This document shows, piece by piece, positions 35,401 through 44,568 of a DNA stretch of 64,000 nucleotides. The stretch comes from RGIG4608 sp045637205 (GTDB lineage: Bacteria > Bacillota > Clostridia > Oscillospirales > CAG-272), in NCBI GenBank assembly GCA_045637205.1, contig JAZTYY010000005.1:1-64000 (forward strand), read 5' to 3'. The notes below the pieces were generated by a model. It was not told the DNA's origin and did no database searches. It saw only the letters and a list, made by a program, of their open reading frames with translations. A program made the position numbers and the translations under genes. How positions within the stretch are numbered: the stretch's first letter is position 1; each line of letters starts with the position of its first letter.

Positions 35401-36825
35401 ATCAATAGTATATCCGCGACCGTCAAATGTACCAACAAGACCAACACCGTCGCCACTATACCATCCACGTCCAACGAATGCTGCTTCGCTTGCATCGATG
35501 TTGTTACCGAGAATATAATATCCATCAGCCTTGATATCAGGAATCTTTGTGCTTGACTGGAAGATAGCAAGGAACTCATCCATTGTTGTGATAACCTTGC
35601 TTACAAGAAGAACGTTAATTTTATAAGATATCTTTTCGCCCTCGATAACAAGAGTTCTATTACCAAAAAGGGTTACCTTGGAAGCATCAATTACGCCACT
35701 CTCAACATTCCAAATATTTGTTTTGGTTTGATCTTCAAGATCGTAAACAGAGAGAATACCGAATTCTTCTCCAAAGAGTTGATCAACATTCAAACCATTT
35801 TCGGATGAAAGATCAACTACAATTTCACCTTCAACGGGCTTTGTTACATTTGCTTTATCAACTGTAAATTCAACAGAGTTGGAAAGGATAACTCCCTCCT
35901 CTGCGAACTGATACTGGCAATAAATAGTAGCTTTATCGCCTACTTTTGCTGTAGGAGCCAATGTTACTACGCCATTTTCATCTACCAAAAGGATCTCTTC
36001 ATCAGAGGATTTGAATACGATGTCAGCTGAAATATCGTTACCCTCGTAGATTGCTTCAAGAACAACAACCTTTGAGCTATCTTTATAAACTGTTTCGCCA
36101 TCGGTTGCTCCCTGGAGATATATTACAGAGGATTCACCGTCTGCAATACCAACATTCATAGAGAAATTAGCCAAAACCTTAACATTAATGGTGAGTGTAA
36201 GGCTGCCGTCAATACCTGCGGCGGTTGCTCTGGGAAGATTTGCAGTTACTGTGATCTGTGTTTCGCCAACGCCAACGCCGATAATCTTGCCATCCTCGCT
36301 GATGGTTGCGATGCTATCGTTGGCAGAATCGAATGAATATGTAATGTCATAAGCTGCATTATCAAGAATTTCGCTCTTGAATTTTACAGAAGGAATTACC
36401 ACTCTTTCCTGACGCTTAGCAATATGAACCTCTGCTTCAGTTACCATAAGCTGAGGTCTTACAAGTGCATCAACAGTTACTGTACAAGAAGTGCTAAACT
36501 CTCCAACGCTTGCTGTGATCACAGCAGTTCCTTTAGCCATAGCATCAAGCTTGCCGTCATTAACTGCGACGATTTCGGGATGATCGGAAACCCAAGAAAT
36601 TTCTTGGTCATTAACAAGTTCACCGTTATTATCTTTTACGGTAACTGTCAATTCTGCTTTGTCAAACACATCGAGTTCAAGCTCTGTATCTGACAATTCA
36701 AGTGTGTAAGTTGTTTTTGGGGGAGTAGTAGGTGTAGGATCAGGCGTACCGGTAAACCAATCACAACCTGCGAACAAGCTACTAATCATTACAAGCACCA
36801 ACAATAATAGGATACTTCTTTTCAT
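32473..36825 (-). CDS. Giant surface lipoprotein with Ig-like, beta-helix and Cys-rich segments
   Basis: The 1450-residue lipoprotein has a signal peptide and lipobox LFAGC (Cys21). Residues about 38-220 are two bacterial Ig-like (BIG_2) domains. About 430-640 is a right-handed beta-helix/GLUG-like segment (GTFDGRGYTIDG). Two ~230-residue copies of a second beta-helix module (DNA about 33690-34350 and 32520-33180) each carry EFDGRNYTLSN, GTIENVYVSG and a MPYNQGW segment. Between them are two near-identical Cys-rich units beginning CANPCEICGLC. It probably binds glycan or host material at the cell surface. It is encoded between the importer genes and intracellular enzymes. AAAAGGAG precedes the ATG. 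Confidence 0.75.
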   Translation of the reverse strand: MKRSILLLLVLVMISSLFAGCDWFTGTPDPTPTTPPKTTYTLELSDTELELDVFDKAELTVTVKDNNGELVNDQEISWVSDHPEIVAVNDGKLDAMAKGTAVITASVGEFSTSCTVTVDALVRPQLMVTEAEVHIAKRQERVVIPSVKFKSEILDNAAYDITYSFDSANDSIATISEDGKIIGVGVGETQITVTANLPRATAAGIDGSLTLTINVKVLANFSMNVGIADGESSVIYLQGATDGETVYKDSSKVVVLEAIYEGNDISADIVFKSSDEEILLVDENGVVTLAPTAKVGDKATIYCQYQFAEEGVILSNSVEFTVDKANVTKPVEGEIVVDLSSENGLNVDQLFGEEFGILSVYDLEDQTKTNIWNVESGVIDASKVTLFGNRTLVIEGEKISYKINVLLVSKVITTMDEFLAIFQSSTKIPDIKADGYYILGNNIDASEAAFVGRGWYSGDGVGLVGTFDGRGYTIDGFNISSGGGIFGVVSSTATVKNVAFTNIKVNAPTSHAPVLAYAMMGTLENCYFGINELSTGYVTGTAGLFVQANDKNVIKNVVVVANCSISVPEGFPEGKYGILEAATNKGAFENVFVVSPDKLFGGSGAIDEATQYSKSVQRYTSMSELLASDYYSEKKVAYPSDIWDTATMTFKSSADVFKAELEGLPTEKELSLGEAVALLNNYNACVITSNSDKLTVSNGRVTANQLLTLADGAKVTITWGEVSKEIAIKTKNETTLAQKVYLNDANQSTITISGVPTTLTSLKAYAMGVSGSEVELTLTCENGVVSITKEALAAASAPIATGANELRLVLENDANYYVKDVTFVWVLNNATEILKMREHLTLNGSIYSGMLALGADIDLTGVTIKNHGLTNNHTFAGEFDGRNYTLSNMSLPANSGNIGLFTNVSGTIKNVKVVNGTLSTYAGLLVGGGLTGTIENVYVSGTIAADGMAAASNLTNFGAGLLAGRINAGAKINNVIVEIISMTDGLRLATAFGKLHGGSASENSFTNCYAINAADATFMPYNQGWVKKSFTTGGTNANFDSMYELWTTNDSAKALAVSLGIAEPSKPHVCANPCEICGLCASECAETTCAKKCEGHHECANPCEICGLCASECAEKQCAEKCQGHTKTEVTLTVSDVLYYANNKEGTDFVISHADLTGTPSSVTVAGIEVGGSIANGALTIPAAAMKTDTMPSGVVTIVVTTGTHIYTIEGAKVVWTINTASDVLKMKNHLTVAADGKTYSGMLALGQDIDLNGVTIKNSGLTGTIFAGEFDGRNYTLSNIAANTGNIGLFADVSGTIKNLKVTGTVSANTALIVGGALTGTIENVYVSGSITKDGMAATSNLTNFGAGLLAGRIQAAAKINNTIVELTSIADGLRLGTAFGKLHGTNNTAIFSNCYAVNAADATYMPYNQGWTKANFPTGTTNANFADMAALWENEAAAALATSLGLTK

Positions 36826-36851
36826 AGTTTTTCTCCTTTTTAAATTTTATC

Positions 36852-37526
36852 TTATGCGGCAACTACCGCTAAGTTCAAAGTAATAATGAGTCCGTAAGCG
36901 TCCTCGCCGCCAACGCGTTCCAGTCCGCCAAGACCTCTCCAATAGGCATAAACAGTTACGGTTACATTGCCTGTTTTGTGAGCAGTGATAACACCGTTTT
37001 CATCAACAGTTGCGATGCTTTCGTCCGATACCTCGTAAAAATACAAGGTATCTTCATCGTTTGTTGTAACACCGTTAAATGTAACACTGGGCTGCAATGT
37101 GAAGCTCTGTCCTTGAGCTACACTAAGAGAATCACCGTTAACGTTAAGCTTAAGCTGAGGTATTATTCCCTCATACGTTGCATTTACCTGGCAAGTAGCC
37201 TTTGTTCCGTCCTCAAGACTTGCGGTGATCGTTGCACTTCCCGCACCTTTTGCAAAAACAACACCGTCTTCGACCACAATGGAAGGATTGGAGCTCTTCC
37301 AAGTAACTACCTGATCAACTGCATTACCATCAGCATCTGTAACTGTAGCAACAACAGTCTTTTTCTCATACATCACCATAGAAAGTGATTCTTGATCCAA
37401 AGTAACGCTGTATTTGTTGTCGCTATTTTCGGTGGTGGGTTCAGTCTGCTTGGGCGGAAAAAGACCGCAGGAGCAGAGTCCAAGCACCATAGCCATTAAA
37501 ATAAATAATGTTATAATTCTTTTCAT
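36852..37526 (-). CDS. Lipoprotein with bacterial Ig-like domains
   Basis: The 224-residue protein has a lipobox GLCSC (Cys at about 20), a Pro/Thr linker and two Ig-like beta-sandwich segments. One has the BIG_2 pattern TWKSSNPSIVVE and GSATITAS (about residues 42-118); the second is about 125-224. It has no catalytic motif. It resembles the N-terminal part of the 1450-residue protein encoded 26 bases downstream and may be its partner or a spacer-type surface adhesin. AGGAG before the ATG. Confidence 0.78.
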   Translation of the reverse strand: MKRIITLFILMAMVLGLCSCGLFPPKQTEPTTENSDNKYSVTLDQESLSMVMYEKKTVVATVTDADGNAVDQVVTWKSSNPSIVVEDGVVFAKGAGSATITASLEDGTKATCQVNATYEGIIPQLKLNVNGDSLSVAQGQSFTLQPSVTFNGVTTNDEDTLYFYEVSDESIATVDENGVITAHKTGNVTVTVYAYWRGLGGLERVGGEDAYGLIITLNLAVVAA

Positions 37527-37541
37527 AATTTCTCCTAAATG

Positions 37542-39569
37542 TTATTCAATAATTCCCCAGCTCTTCATCAAGTCAGTAACTGTTCCTCTCATTTCACTCT
37601 CACGTCCAATGTTTGCAATCATCTGGTCGTGATAGAATTGTGATTTTGCGAGTTCAACGTCTGCATCCGTCATCATCGGCTGATAAAGCTTCAGAAGAAG
37701 ATAGTTATATGCAATACGCTCTGTGGAAATATTTTTAACGTAAACATTGTAAAGTGCAACATTTTCGTCCTTAACAGACTCAACCTCTTCAAGTGCCTTG
37801 GTCATCTGAGCCGTCCAATCAACGAGGAGTTGTCTCTCCCAAAGCTTCTTATCAAGTGCATTATAGAAAATGGAACGGGGACCGCAGTATCCAAGCACGT
37901 CGCTCTGATAGTTTGCAAATGCCTTCCATTCAAAGAACACCTTCTTCATGGTCTCAGCGGCAGGTCCAAAATAATTTTTCATAAATTTGTCGATAAGAGC
38001 ATTTATGTCCTGATCTACGTTCCAAGTGAGTTTAGAATAGAGATAAATCTTAAGCCAAGACCAACCTGTAGCGGAGCCCGTCTGATTTGACTGACCCTGA
38101 TCGTAGATAAAGTCTACGTTGTTTTCTATAGCGAACTTGTATGTCGCCTGAGTTGTATCAAATGTGTTATAGGGCGTTAAGAAATATGAGAAGTTCGTGG
38201 AATACATCCAGAAATAGTTCGTATCACTTATAGATGCCCAGGCCTTAAGGTTCTCTGCGTAAGGAGCATTCGCTGATGTTTCATCATAGAAATCCTTAGT
38301 GTAGTCACCGTTGGTTTCAGCAAAATAAGGGATGATATGCTCGTTAAGAACTACCTTGTCATCGACAGGCACGTAAGTTCCGAGCGATTCATCATATTTT
38401 GCAGGAGCCGCATTCGTTGCGTGATAAGCAAAGAACACAATCTTGAAATCTCTTGCGTGGGGTTTGCCTTCTTCACTATTGAAATAATCTTCAACAAGCT
38501 CGGAAACACCATTCAAGAAAACAACGATGGAAGCTGCTTGAGATCCATTGTAATATGCCTTCATCTCATTACAAGAATCACATTCGCAAAGACTCTGAGT
38601 ATCCTCGTGAGTCATTGTAATAAGGAATTTTGTAGGATTATTAATATAGTGCTCAATAATAACGTCAGCAACTATTCTTTGCATCTTTGCCACCTCTTCA
38701 GGCTTACCGTGAGCAGTATAGCAAAGATTCTTTTTATCTGTTGAGAACCAATCAGTATTATCCCCATAAATCGACTTAGGAATATATGCACTGGAATTAT
38801 GAACCGTCTTTCCTCCAACGGGAATTACCATATCACCGAAATTAGTGAATCTCATTCTCTGTGCAGTTGTCTTATCAGACATAAGGAACTGATAGTTTGT
38901 TGCACGGATACCAATATCGGGAACGTCTGTTACATCATAATTCATAAGAGGAACTTCTTTAACACCCTTATCGAGATAATAGCAGTCAACCCCGAAATAA
39001 TCGAAATTGAAAAGCTGCGTAAGTAATTCATATGTAGCAAACTGTGCAGCCTCGTTGGTATATCCATAAAGGAAGATGCTATTTCCTACAGTTTTGATAT
39101 TGAAGCCTTGATTTCCAAGAACTTGATAATCAGGTGTAAGTTCTGCTGCGTCAAGTATTACATTTTGACCAATAACTATATACTTGCTATTATCGTCAAA
39201 AGTTACATCCTCTGCATAAAGCAAAGGAAGGAAAACTCCTGTTGCTTCAACAAACATATTGGTAAAATCCTTGGCCGCAGTGTTTATTCTTTCATTGGCT
39301 GATTTTGAAATAACCAAGGAATATTCTGTAACACCGTTTTGAAGAATAAAAACACCTGTGTCGGTAATATTGTATTCGTGTACTGTTCCATCAACGTGGA
39401 AATCCGAAATGTTATCAATTTCAAGACCGTTTCCAACTTTATTTGGTGATTTTGTACCATCATTGTTATTCTCTCCTCCAGTACAGGACACCAAGAAGAT
39501 GTTAGAAAGCAAAATTATCGTCAATATGAGGGATAATAAATTATTAATTCTGAATTTAGTATTTTTCAT
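37542..39569 (-). CDS. DUF4838-type surface lipoprotein
   Basis: The 675-residue lipoprotein has lipobox FLVSC (Cys at about 29). The middle and C-terminal parts match, by eye, the DUF4838 family: Trp/Tyr-rich barrel-like sequence with MTHEDTQSLCECDSC (about residues 318-332), YHATNAAPA and FFEWKAFANYQSD. The N-terminal third resembles the accessory domain that precedes GH67/GH20-type barrels. DUF4838 proteins are encoded in glycan loci and are suspected glycosidases, without firm biochemistry that I can cite. GGAGG precedes the ATG. Located between the Ig-like lipoprotein and the 1044-residue secreted protein. Confidence 0.74.
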   Translation of the reverse strand: MKNTKFRINNLLSLILTIILLSNIFLVSCTGGENNNDGTKSPNKVGNGLEIDNISDFHVDGTVHEYNITDTGVFILQNGVTEYSLVISKSANERINTAAKDFTNMFVEATGVFLPLLYAEDVTFDDNSKYIVIGQNVILDAAELTPDYQVLGNQGFNIKTVGNSIFLYGYTNEAAQFATYELLTQLFNFDYFGVDCYYLDKGVKEVPLMNYDVTDVPDIGIRATNYQFLMSDKTTAQRMRFTNFGDMVIPVGGKTVHNSSAYIPKSIYGDNTDWFSTDKKNLCYTAHGKPEEVAKMQRIVADVIIEHYINNPTKFLITMTHEDTQSLCECDSCNEMKAYYNGSQAASIVVFLNGVSELVEDYFNSEEGKPHARDFKIVFFAYHATNAAPAKYDESLGTYVPVDDKVVLNEHIIPYFAETNGDYTKDFYDETSANAPYAENLKAWASISDTNYFWMYSTNFSYFLTPYNTFDTTQATYKFAIENNVDFIYDQGQSNQTGSATGWSWLKIYLYSKLTWNVDQDINALIDKFMKNYFGPAAETMKKVFFEWKAFANYQSDVLGYCGPRSIFYNALDKKLWERQLLVDWTAQMTKALEEVESVKDENVALYNVYVKNISTERIAYNYLLLKLYQPMMTDADVELAKSQFYHDQMIANIGRESEMRGTVTDLMKSWGIIE

Positions 39570-39582
39570 TCATTTATCCTCC

Positions 39583-42500
39583 TTATTTAACAATTATTTC
39601 ATAAGATTCAAGAGTAAGGTTTCCACTCGAATCGATTACTAAGTAATTAACTGTGTAAGTACCTGCAGTTTTTGCAGTAAAGTAGTTAGTACGCTCACCA
39701 GTCTTATCAAGCATTGCAAAGCTCTGTCCCTGAGGAGTTACAATCGAAACATAAACCACGAAGTTCTCTGCGTTCTTGTCGTTATTATCAACGATTTCAA
39801 TATCAGCAACGTATATTGCTTCCCCTACCTTACCTTCAGTTGAATGATCCTTGAGGATTATCTCAGGAGGAGTCATATCGGAAGAAGTAATAACGTAAGT
39901 GAATGGGAGCTTATTACCTGATATATCAGTTACTGTGTAATTTACACTGTAGCTTCCGTACTGATCAAGATTGATAGTGTAGTCTGTGTAATACTTCGCG
40001 TTTTTTTCGTTGAGAATCGTACCATCAAGAGCAGTTACATAGCTTCCATCAGGTGCGGTAACAGACATCTTAATTGTAACACTGGGATCCAAAACGTCAC
40101 TAATATATACACTTGGAATAGTGAATTGACTACCAAACGGACGCGCGCCTGATTGTCCAACCGCAGAAATCTTGGGCTTGATATTATCAACGTAAATTCC
40201 GGAAATAGGCTGTCCGGAAAGGTTGAATATATCTATTCCTGCTTGTTTGTAATTCGTAATATTTTCAAGTTCAACTGTCAAATATGCCATAGATTCATTA
40301 AAACCGTTAAACTCTTTTCCCGAAAGATCATTGGTAACCTTTACGCTGAGCACCGATGAACCCGTTGGCATTACTGTGCATCCATTGTCACTCAAAGCAA
40401 GATTTAACGGTGACTCAGAATCATCAAAGCTCACATTCTCAAGAACACTTTCAACACCGTCATTAACACTAAAGAATACCTGTCCGGATTCATATCTATA
40501 CGTAAATTTTAACTGAACTGTTGGATCAGCATAATCGGTAAGGATAATATTGATTGTATCCATACCAAATCCGGTAGCAGCAAGCTTCAATGAGAAGTCA
40601 AATGTCTGAAGTCTATTTATAAAGCTTGTATATACCTTTTCGCCAAAATCTGCATTAACAGCAAATCTGATATATTTTCCTTCAGGTGTTGATGTAAGTC
40701 CATTTTTAACAAAGTATTTGTCAATGGTATATGTACCGTTGTATCCAACGTCAATAACAGGTATTACCTTGGAAACGTATTCGGTCTTTTTGCCGTTCAC
40801 TTCCAAGCGATAAATAATTTGCACGCTTTCATTAGCATATGAGATAAAGCGATATCCACTGGACATCTCACTCTTGCCATCCTCAATAATATAAATTTCA
40901 GGAAGGGTCTCTACAGGTTCACCTGTAGCATAAATCTTAGCAAGAATCTCCGGAAGTTGATATTCGCATCCCTTAATAAAGTATTCAGGAAGGACCGGAT
41001 CCTCAAAGAATACAGGCACATCATTATCAATTGCCGTCAATGTTGTAGACACAGTGATTGAAGTAATGTAATCATCAACATAATAGGTAACTTCATATTT
41101 ACCTGCATATTCTGGGAAAAATGTTGGGTTGTCAGAAGATATCGTGTATACTTTACCATTTGTCTGATGAACGGCCTCTGCTTTCCACTCGGCTGATCCT
41201 GTGATATTAGTAATCGTAGGAGCAGGAAGTGTGTAATCGGTTCCTATAGTAGCATTAGACAATGTAGGTGCCGTAGCACTCAATGAAGGTGTTCCCTTTG
41301 GCAAAGCATATACTTCTATTTCCAATTTTCCCATATTACCGTATTTATCTACGGCATAATAAACAATGGTATATTTTCCTTCTACAAAAGGTGTAAACAT
41401 TCCATTGACAAGATCAACTCTGACTTGATTGCCTGTTCCGTATGCATAGTAAACTTCAGTATAAGTAACAGGAGAAGCGGTATAATCATCGCTTACTTTT
41501 ACAGGAAACAACTTATATTTAATTCCCGCAATAGCATTGGGATAACCATTAGCAAAAGATTCAGCATTTTGCAAAGAAACAGTTGGAGCAACAGTATCAA
41601 CAAATATATTCTTTTTCAGCTTTTCAGCACTTTCAACATTTTCACTGTTAATTGCGTTGTTTCCAAGCTTGGTAATAGCAAGATTCAATGCGGATGCATT
41701 GTAGTTTGTCGCAGAAATGCTCAAGAAACATTCGCCTGTAGTAAATCCACTCCACGTACCATCCTTATATATATCCTCGCTTGAGAGAATAGTAACAAGC
41801 TGTCCGTTAGCATATATTGCTTGATTAGTCGTATCCATAGACAAAGCAAGCGTCTGTGTGCCAACTCCTTCGGGGGTATTATTGGGGTTTTCGAGAGAAA
41901 CGTAATTAGGATTTCCGGGAAGTGCAAAAGAAACGTTTGCTCCCCAAACATTAGCGTTATGAAGCTGATAATTCACGCCGTCAATTACGAGAGTTCCCTT
42001 GTTCGTCTCAAGCCCCGTGGGGTTTTGGAACGCTGCATTACCCGTTATATAGGAATTCTTTTCAGCCCAAGCAGCACCTGCCTGCCCTGCTGTTCCCTTT
42101 TTGATTGCAATAGTTACAAAATTTGATGGATCATGCACGTCGGTTAATACAATTTCAATCTTATTTGCATCAGGAGTTCCTATAACCTCAGGAGTTACGA
42201 AAAATTCAAGGAAGGATTCTCCGTTTAATTCGTTAAGATTGATTATCTCTGAATATGTAAATTTATCTGTACTTGCAATGGAAGCAAGTATTGCCTCGCG
42301 ATCAATAACATAATCGCCATAGGCGGGATTGCCGTATGAAAGTTGTGAAAGTGTGGTCTGCATACCATAAAGCTTCGAGCATGCCAAAAACTCAACACTC
42401 TCCTGATAAACTGCTCCCTTGGAGTTTACAGCCTTGTAGACGAGTTTATGAAGTCCTTCCTGTTTGATTATAAAGGATTCTTCTACTCTGAGTAAAGCTC

Positions 42501-42717
42501 CCGAAGGTTGTTCGATCAAGGTGATAGCTTTTACATTCTCACCGTCAACATTTACGGTCTTACTTGGAATATTAACAGTATCTCCAACCATATACATTTC
42601 TTTTATTGTCGCTTCTGCTTCCGCGTATGCAGGAATAGCTGCCACCAACAGCATAACCGCTACTATAAAAGAAACTATAACAGTCACAAATCTGTACATA
42701 TTTCTCTTTTCCTTCAT
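39583..42717 (-). CDS. Large secreted multidomain beta-sandwich protein
   Basis: The 1044-residue protein has a Sec signal peptide (basic residues 2-5, hydrophobic core to about 28, AIPAYAEA cleavage region) and no lipobox. The N-terminal half contains a concanavalin-like lectin pattern (about residues 125-360). A similar region recurs at about 680-860, separated and followed by Ig-like repeats with KYTIVYYAVDKYGN and TYTVNYLVID patterns. No C-terminal anchor is seen. It is probably a carbohydrate-binding protein released or held by partners. It follows the permease gene by 15 bases in the operon. Confidence 0.68.
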   Translation of the reverse strand: MKEKRNMYRFVTVIVSFIVAVMLLVAAIPAYAEAEATIKEMYMVGDTVNIPSKTVNVDGENVKAITLIEQPSGALLRVEESFIIKQEGLHKLVYKAVNSKGAVYQESVEFLACSKLYGMQTTLSQLSYGNPAYGDYVIDREAILASIASTDKFTYSEIINLNELNGESFLEFFVTPEVIGTPDANKIEIVLTDVHDPSNFVTIAIKKGTAGQAGAAWAEKNSYITGNAAFQNPTGLETNKGTLVIDGVNYQLHNANVWGANVSFALPGNPNYVSLENPNNTPEGVGTQTLALSMDTTNQAIYANGQLVTILSSEDIYKDGTWSGFTTGECFLSISATNYNASALNLAITKLGNNAINSENVESAEKLKKNIFVDTVAPTVSLQNAESFANGYPNAIAGIKYKLFPVKVSDDYTASPVTYTEVYYAYGTGNQVRVDLVNGMFTPFVEGKYTIVYYAVDKYGNMGKLEIEVYALPKGTPSLSATAPTLSNATIGTDYTLPAPTITNITGSAEWKAEAVHQTNGKVYTISSDNPTFFPEYAGKYEVTYYVDDYITSITVSTTLTAIDNDVPVFFEDPVLPEYFIKGCEYQLPEILAKIYATGEPVETLPEIYIIEDGKSEMSSGYRFISYANESVQIIYRLEVNGKKTEYVSKVIPVIDVGYNGTYTIDKYFVKNGLTSTPEGKYIRFAVNADFGEKVYTSFINRLQTFDFSLKLAATGFGMDTINIILTDYADPTVQLKFTYRYESGQVFFSVNDGVESVLENVSFDDSESPLNLALSDNGCTVMPTGSSVLSVKVTNDLSGKEFNGFNESMAYLTVELENITNYKQAGIDIFNLSGQPISGIYVDNIKPKISAVGQSGARPFGSQFTIPSVYISDVLDPSVTIKMSVTAPDGSYVTALDGTILNEKNAKYYTDYTINLDQYGSYSVNYTVTDISGNKLPFTYVITSSDMTPPEIILKDHSTEGKVGEAIYVADIEIVDNNDKNAENFVVYVSIVTPQGQSFAMLDKTGERTNYFTAKTAGTYTVNYLVIDSSGNLTLESYEIIVK

Positions 42718-42732
42718 AATATCCTCCTGTTT

Positions 42733-43635
42733 TTATTCTTTTATACCGCCCATCGTCAAATTGCCCATAAGTTTATCCTTAAATGCAATAAACAACGACA
42801 GAACAGGAATTAACAATATGATACATGCCGCCATCTTTCGCGGTACCCAACTCAACTCACCAACCGTAGAGTTTCCAAGATTGAAAAGACCTACTGCGAG
42901 AGTCGGATATCCCGGCAAATAAAGCAATGGCGATTGGTAGTCATTCCACAATTCAATGAATTTAATAACAAGCACCGTAAAGAAGGTGTTTCTTACCAAA
43001 GGAAATACTACCTTAAAGAATACGTGCGCCTCGCTTGCGCCATCAATATAAGCAGCTTCCATATAGGTTGACGGAAAACTCTTAAACGCAGCGTAATATA
43101 CGAGGAAATACATTCCGAGAAAATGGAATTTCTGTATCCAGTTTCCCCAAATGGTATTATAAATACCAAGCTCCTTGAGGATTTGCATCTCAGATGGAGC
43201 TGAACCAACGATGGGAAGCACCATAGCCACAATAACTATTCCATAAAGAACTGTGTTGAATTTGTAATCAAATTTTGCAGTCACGTAAGCGACTATACAC
43301 GGAACGAAAGCGGAAATGATAGATCCAACTCCTGCATAAAGCATAGTATTTGTAAGCATTCCCCAAAAGTCAACGTACTTCTGCTGACCGTTGGAGATTA
43401 CTATTGATTGAAATTTAGAGAACACTATAGAAAAGTTTTCAAATGCCCAACCAAATTTTTCACTTGGAAATCCCAGAACGTTGGTTCTGAAATCTATTTG
43501 AAATTTTAATGAAGTAATGACCGCCCATAGAAGCAACAAGAACATAGCGATCGTATAAGTCAATAATATTGCGAATAAAGCAACGTACAGAGGGTTGGTC
43601 TTATTCACTTTTTTCTTTAAAGTTAATTTAGACAT
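42733..43635 (-). CDS. Carbohydrate ABC transporter permease (MalG type)
   Basis: This 300-residue inner-membrane permease of the MalG/UgpE family has six membrane spans and the EAA cytoplasmic loop, here EAAYIDGASEAHVFFKVVFP, that contacts the ATPase. The frame opens upstream with TTG, overlapping the previous gene, but AAGGAGG 6-7 bases before the ATG at 43635 fixes the start. It pairs with the MalF-type permease 10 bases upstream and the binding protein before that. There is no ATPase in this transporter set; msmK at 20795 is the likely motor. Confidence 0.92.
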   Translation of the reverse strand: MSKLTLKKKVNKTNPLYVALFAILLTYTIAMFLLLLWAVITSLKFQIDFRTNVLGFPSEKFGWAFENFSIVFSKFQSIVISNGQQKYVDFWGMLTNTMLYAGVGSIISAFVPCIVAYVTAKFDYKFNTVLYGIVIVAMVLPIVGSAPSEMQILKELGIYNTIWGNWIQKFHFLGMYFLVYYAAFKSFPSTYMEAAYIDGASEAHVFFKVVFPLVRNTFFTVLVIKFIELWNDYQSPLLYLPGYPTLAVGLFNLGNSTVGELSWVPRKMAACIILLIPVLSLFIAFKDKLMGNLTMGGIKE

Positions 43636-43645
43636 AATTTCCTCC

Positions 43646-44566
43646 TTACGCTGTTGGATCAAGCTTATTAAGCAAGCGTCTTACCAAGAATGTTATCGGA
43701 ACCACGATAAGAGTAAACAAAAGTCCAAGCGCTGCAAGATAGGGATATTCACTTATAGCAGCACCCTTAATACCTCTGTAAAGATAGTATCCCAACGTCC
43801 AGATAGCTGGATCAGCATCTCTTCCAAAAAATCCGAAAAGTGACATCTGATTTGTGAAAACGCCAGCAACGCCAACTATGATAAATGTCGAAATGGTCGG
43901 GAAAATGATTGGGAGGTCTATAGAAAAGAATTCTCGTATAGGACTGACTCCATCGAGCATTGCAGCCTCGCTAACACTATCATCTATTGCACTCATAGCA
44001 TTTGAAAACATCATCATTTGTGTTCCAAATCCACAGAAAACGCAGAAGAAAATTATTGCGCCTTTAGCTGTTTCGGGATTTACAAGCAAACCCCATACCT
44101 TTTCTCCCGTAAGTGCTTCAACTATAGCGGGATACGCATTTTCTGTAAAATATTTGAAAATTAATACTAAGGTAATATTAGAAATAATATGCGGTAAGTA
44201 TGCAACAACTCTGAATCCGCTCGCAAATCTTCTCTTCTTATATACATAATAGGAAAAGAAGAGTGCCATAACCATAGTAGCTATAGTTACGAGATAATAT
44301 TGCAATGAATTTATCAAAGCTACGTGCAATACTCCGTCTTTTTCAAATTCTGAGAATATTCTCTTGAAATTCACAAGACCATCAAAATAGAACTTACCTG
44401 TAATCGCATCGTAGCTTTGAAAAGCCATCAATATCGAATTGAAGTTTACTCCGATATAGAATATCATATACTGCAGCAGCGGCAAACCCACTACTGCAAT
44501 ATAGAACAATAACCTATCTTTTTTAATTTTCCGTTTAAACTTTTTACCTTTGACAATTTTAGTCAT
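43646..44566 (-). CDS. Carbohydrate ABC transporter permease (MalF type)
   Basis: The 306-residue permease has a basic N-terminus, six membrane spans and an EAA loop (EAAMLDGVSPIREFFSIDLP, about residues 198-217). It forms a heterodimer with the downstream MalG-type permease to import sugars presented by the lipoprotein encoded upstream. Its ATG lies 2 bases after that gene's stop, with AAGG overlapping the stop region, which suggests coupled translation. Confidence 0.92.
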   Translation of the reverse strand: MTKIVKGKKFKRKIKKDRLLFYIAVVGLPLLQYMIFYIGVNFNSILMAFQSYDAITGKFYFDGLVNFKRIFSEFEKDGVLHVALINSLQYYLVTIATMVMALFFSYYVYKKRRFASGFRVVAYLPHIISNITLVLIFKYFTENAYPAIVEALTGEKVWGLLVNPETAKGAIIFFCVFCGFGTQMMMFSNAMSAIDDSVSEAAMLDGVSPIREFFSIDLPIIFPTISTFIIVGVAGVFTNQMSLFGFFGRDADPAIWTLGYYLYRGIKGAAISEYPYLAALGLLFTLIVVPITFLVRRLLNKLDPTA

Positions 44567-44568
44567 TT

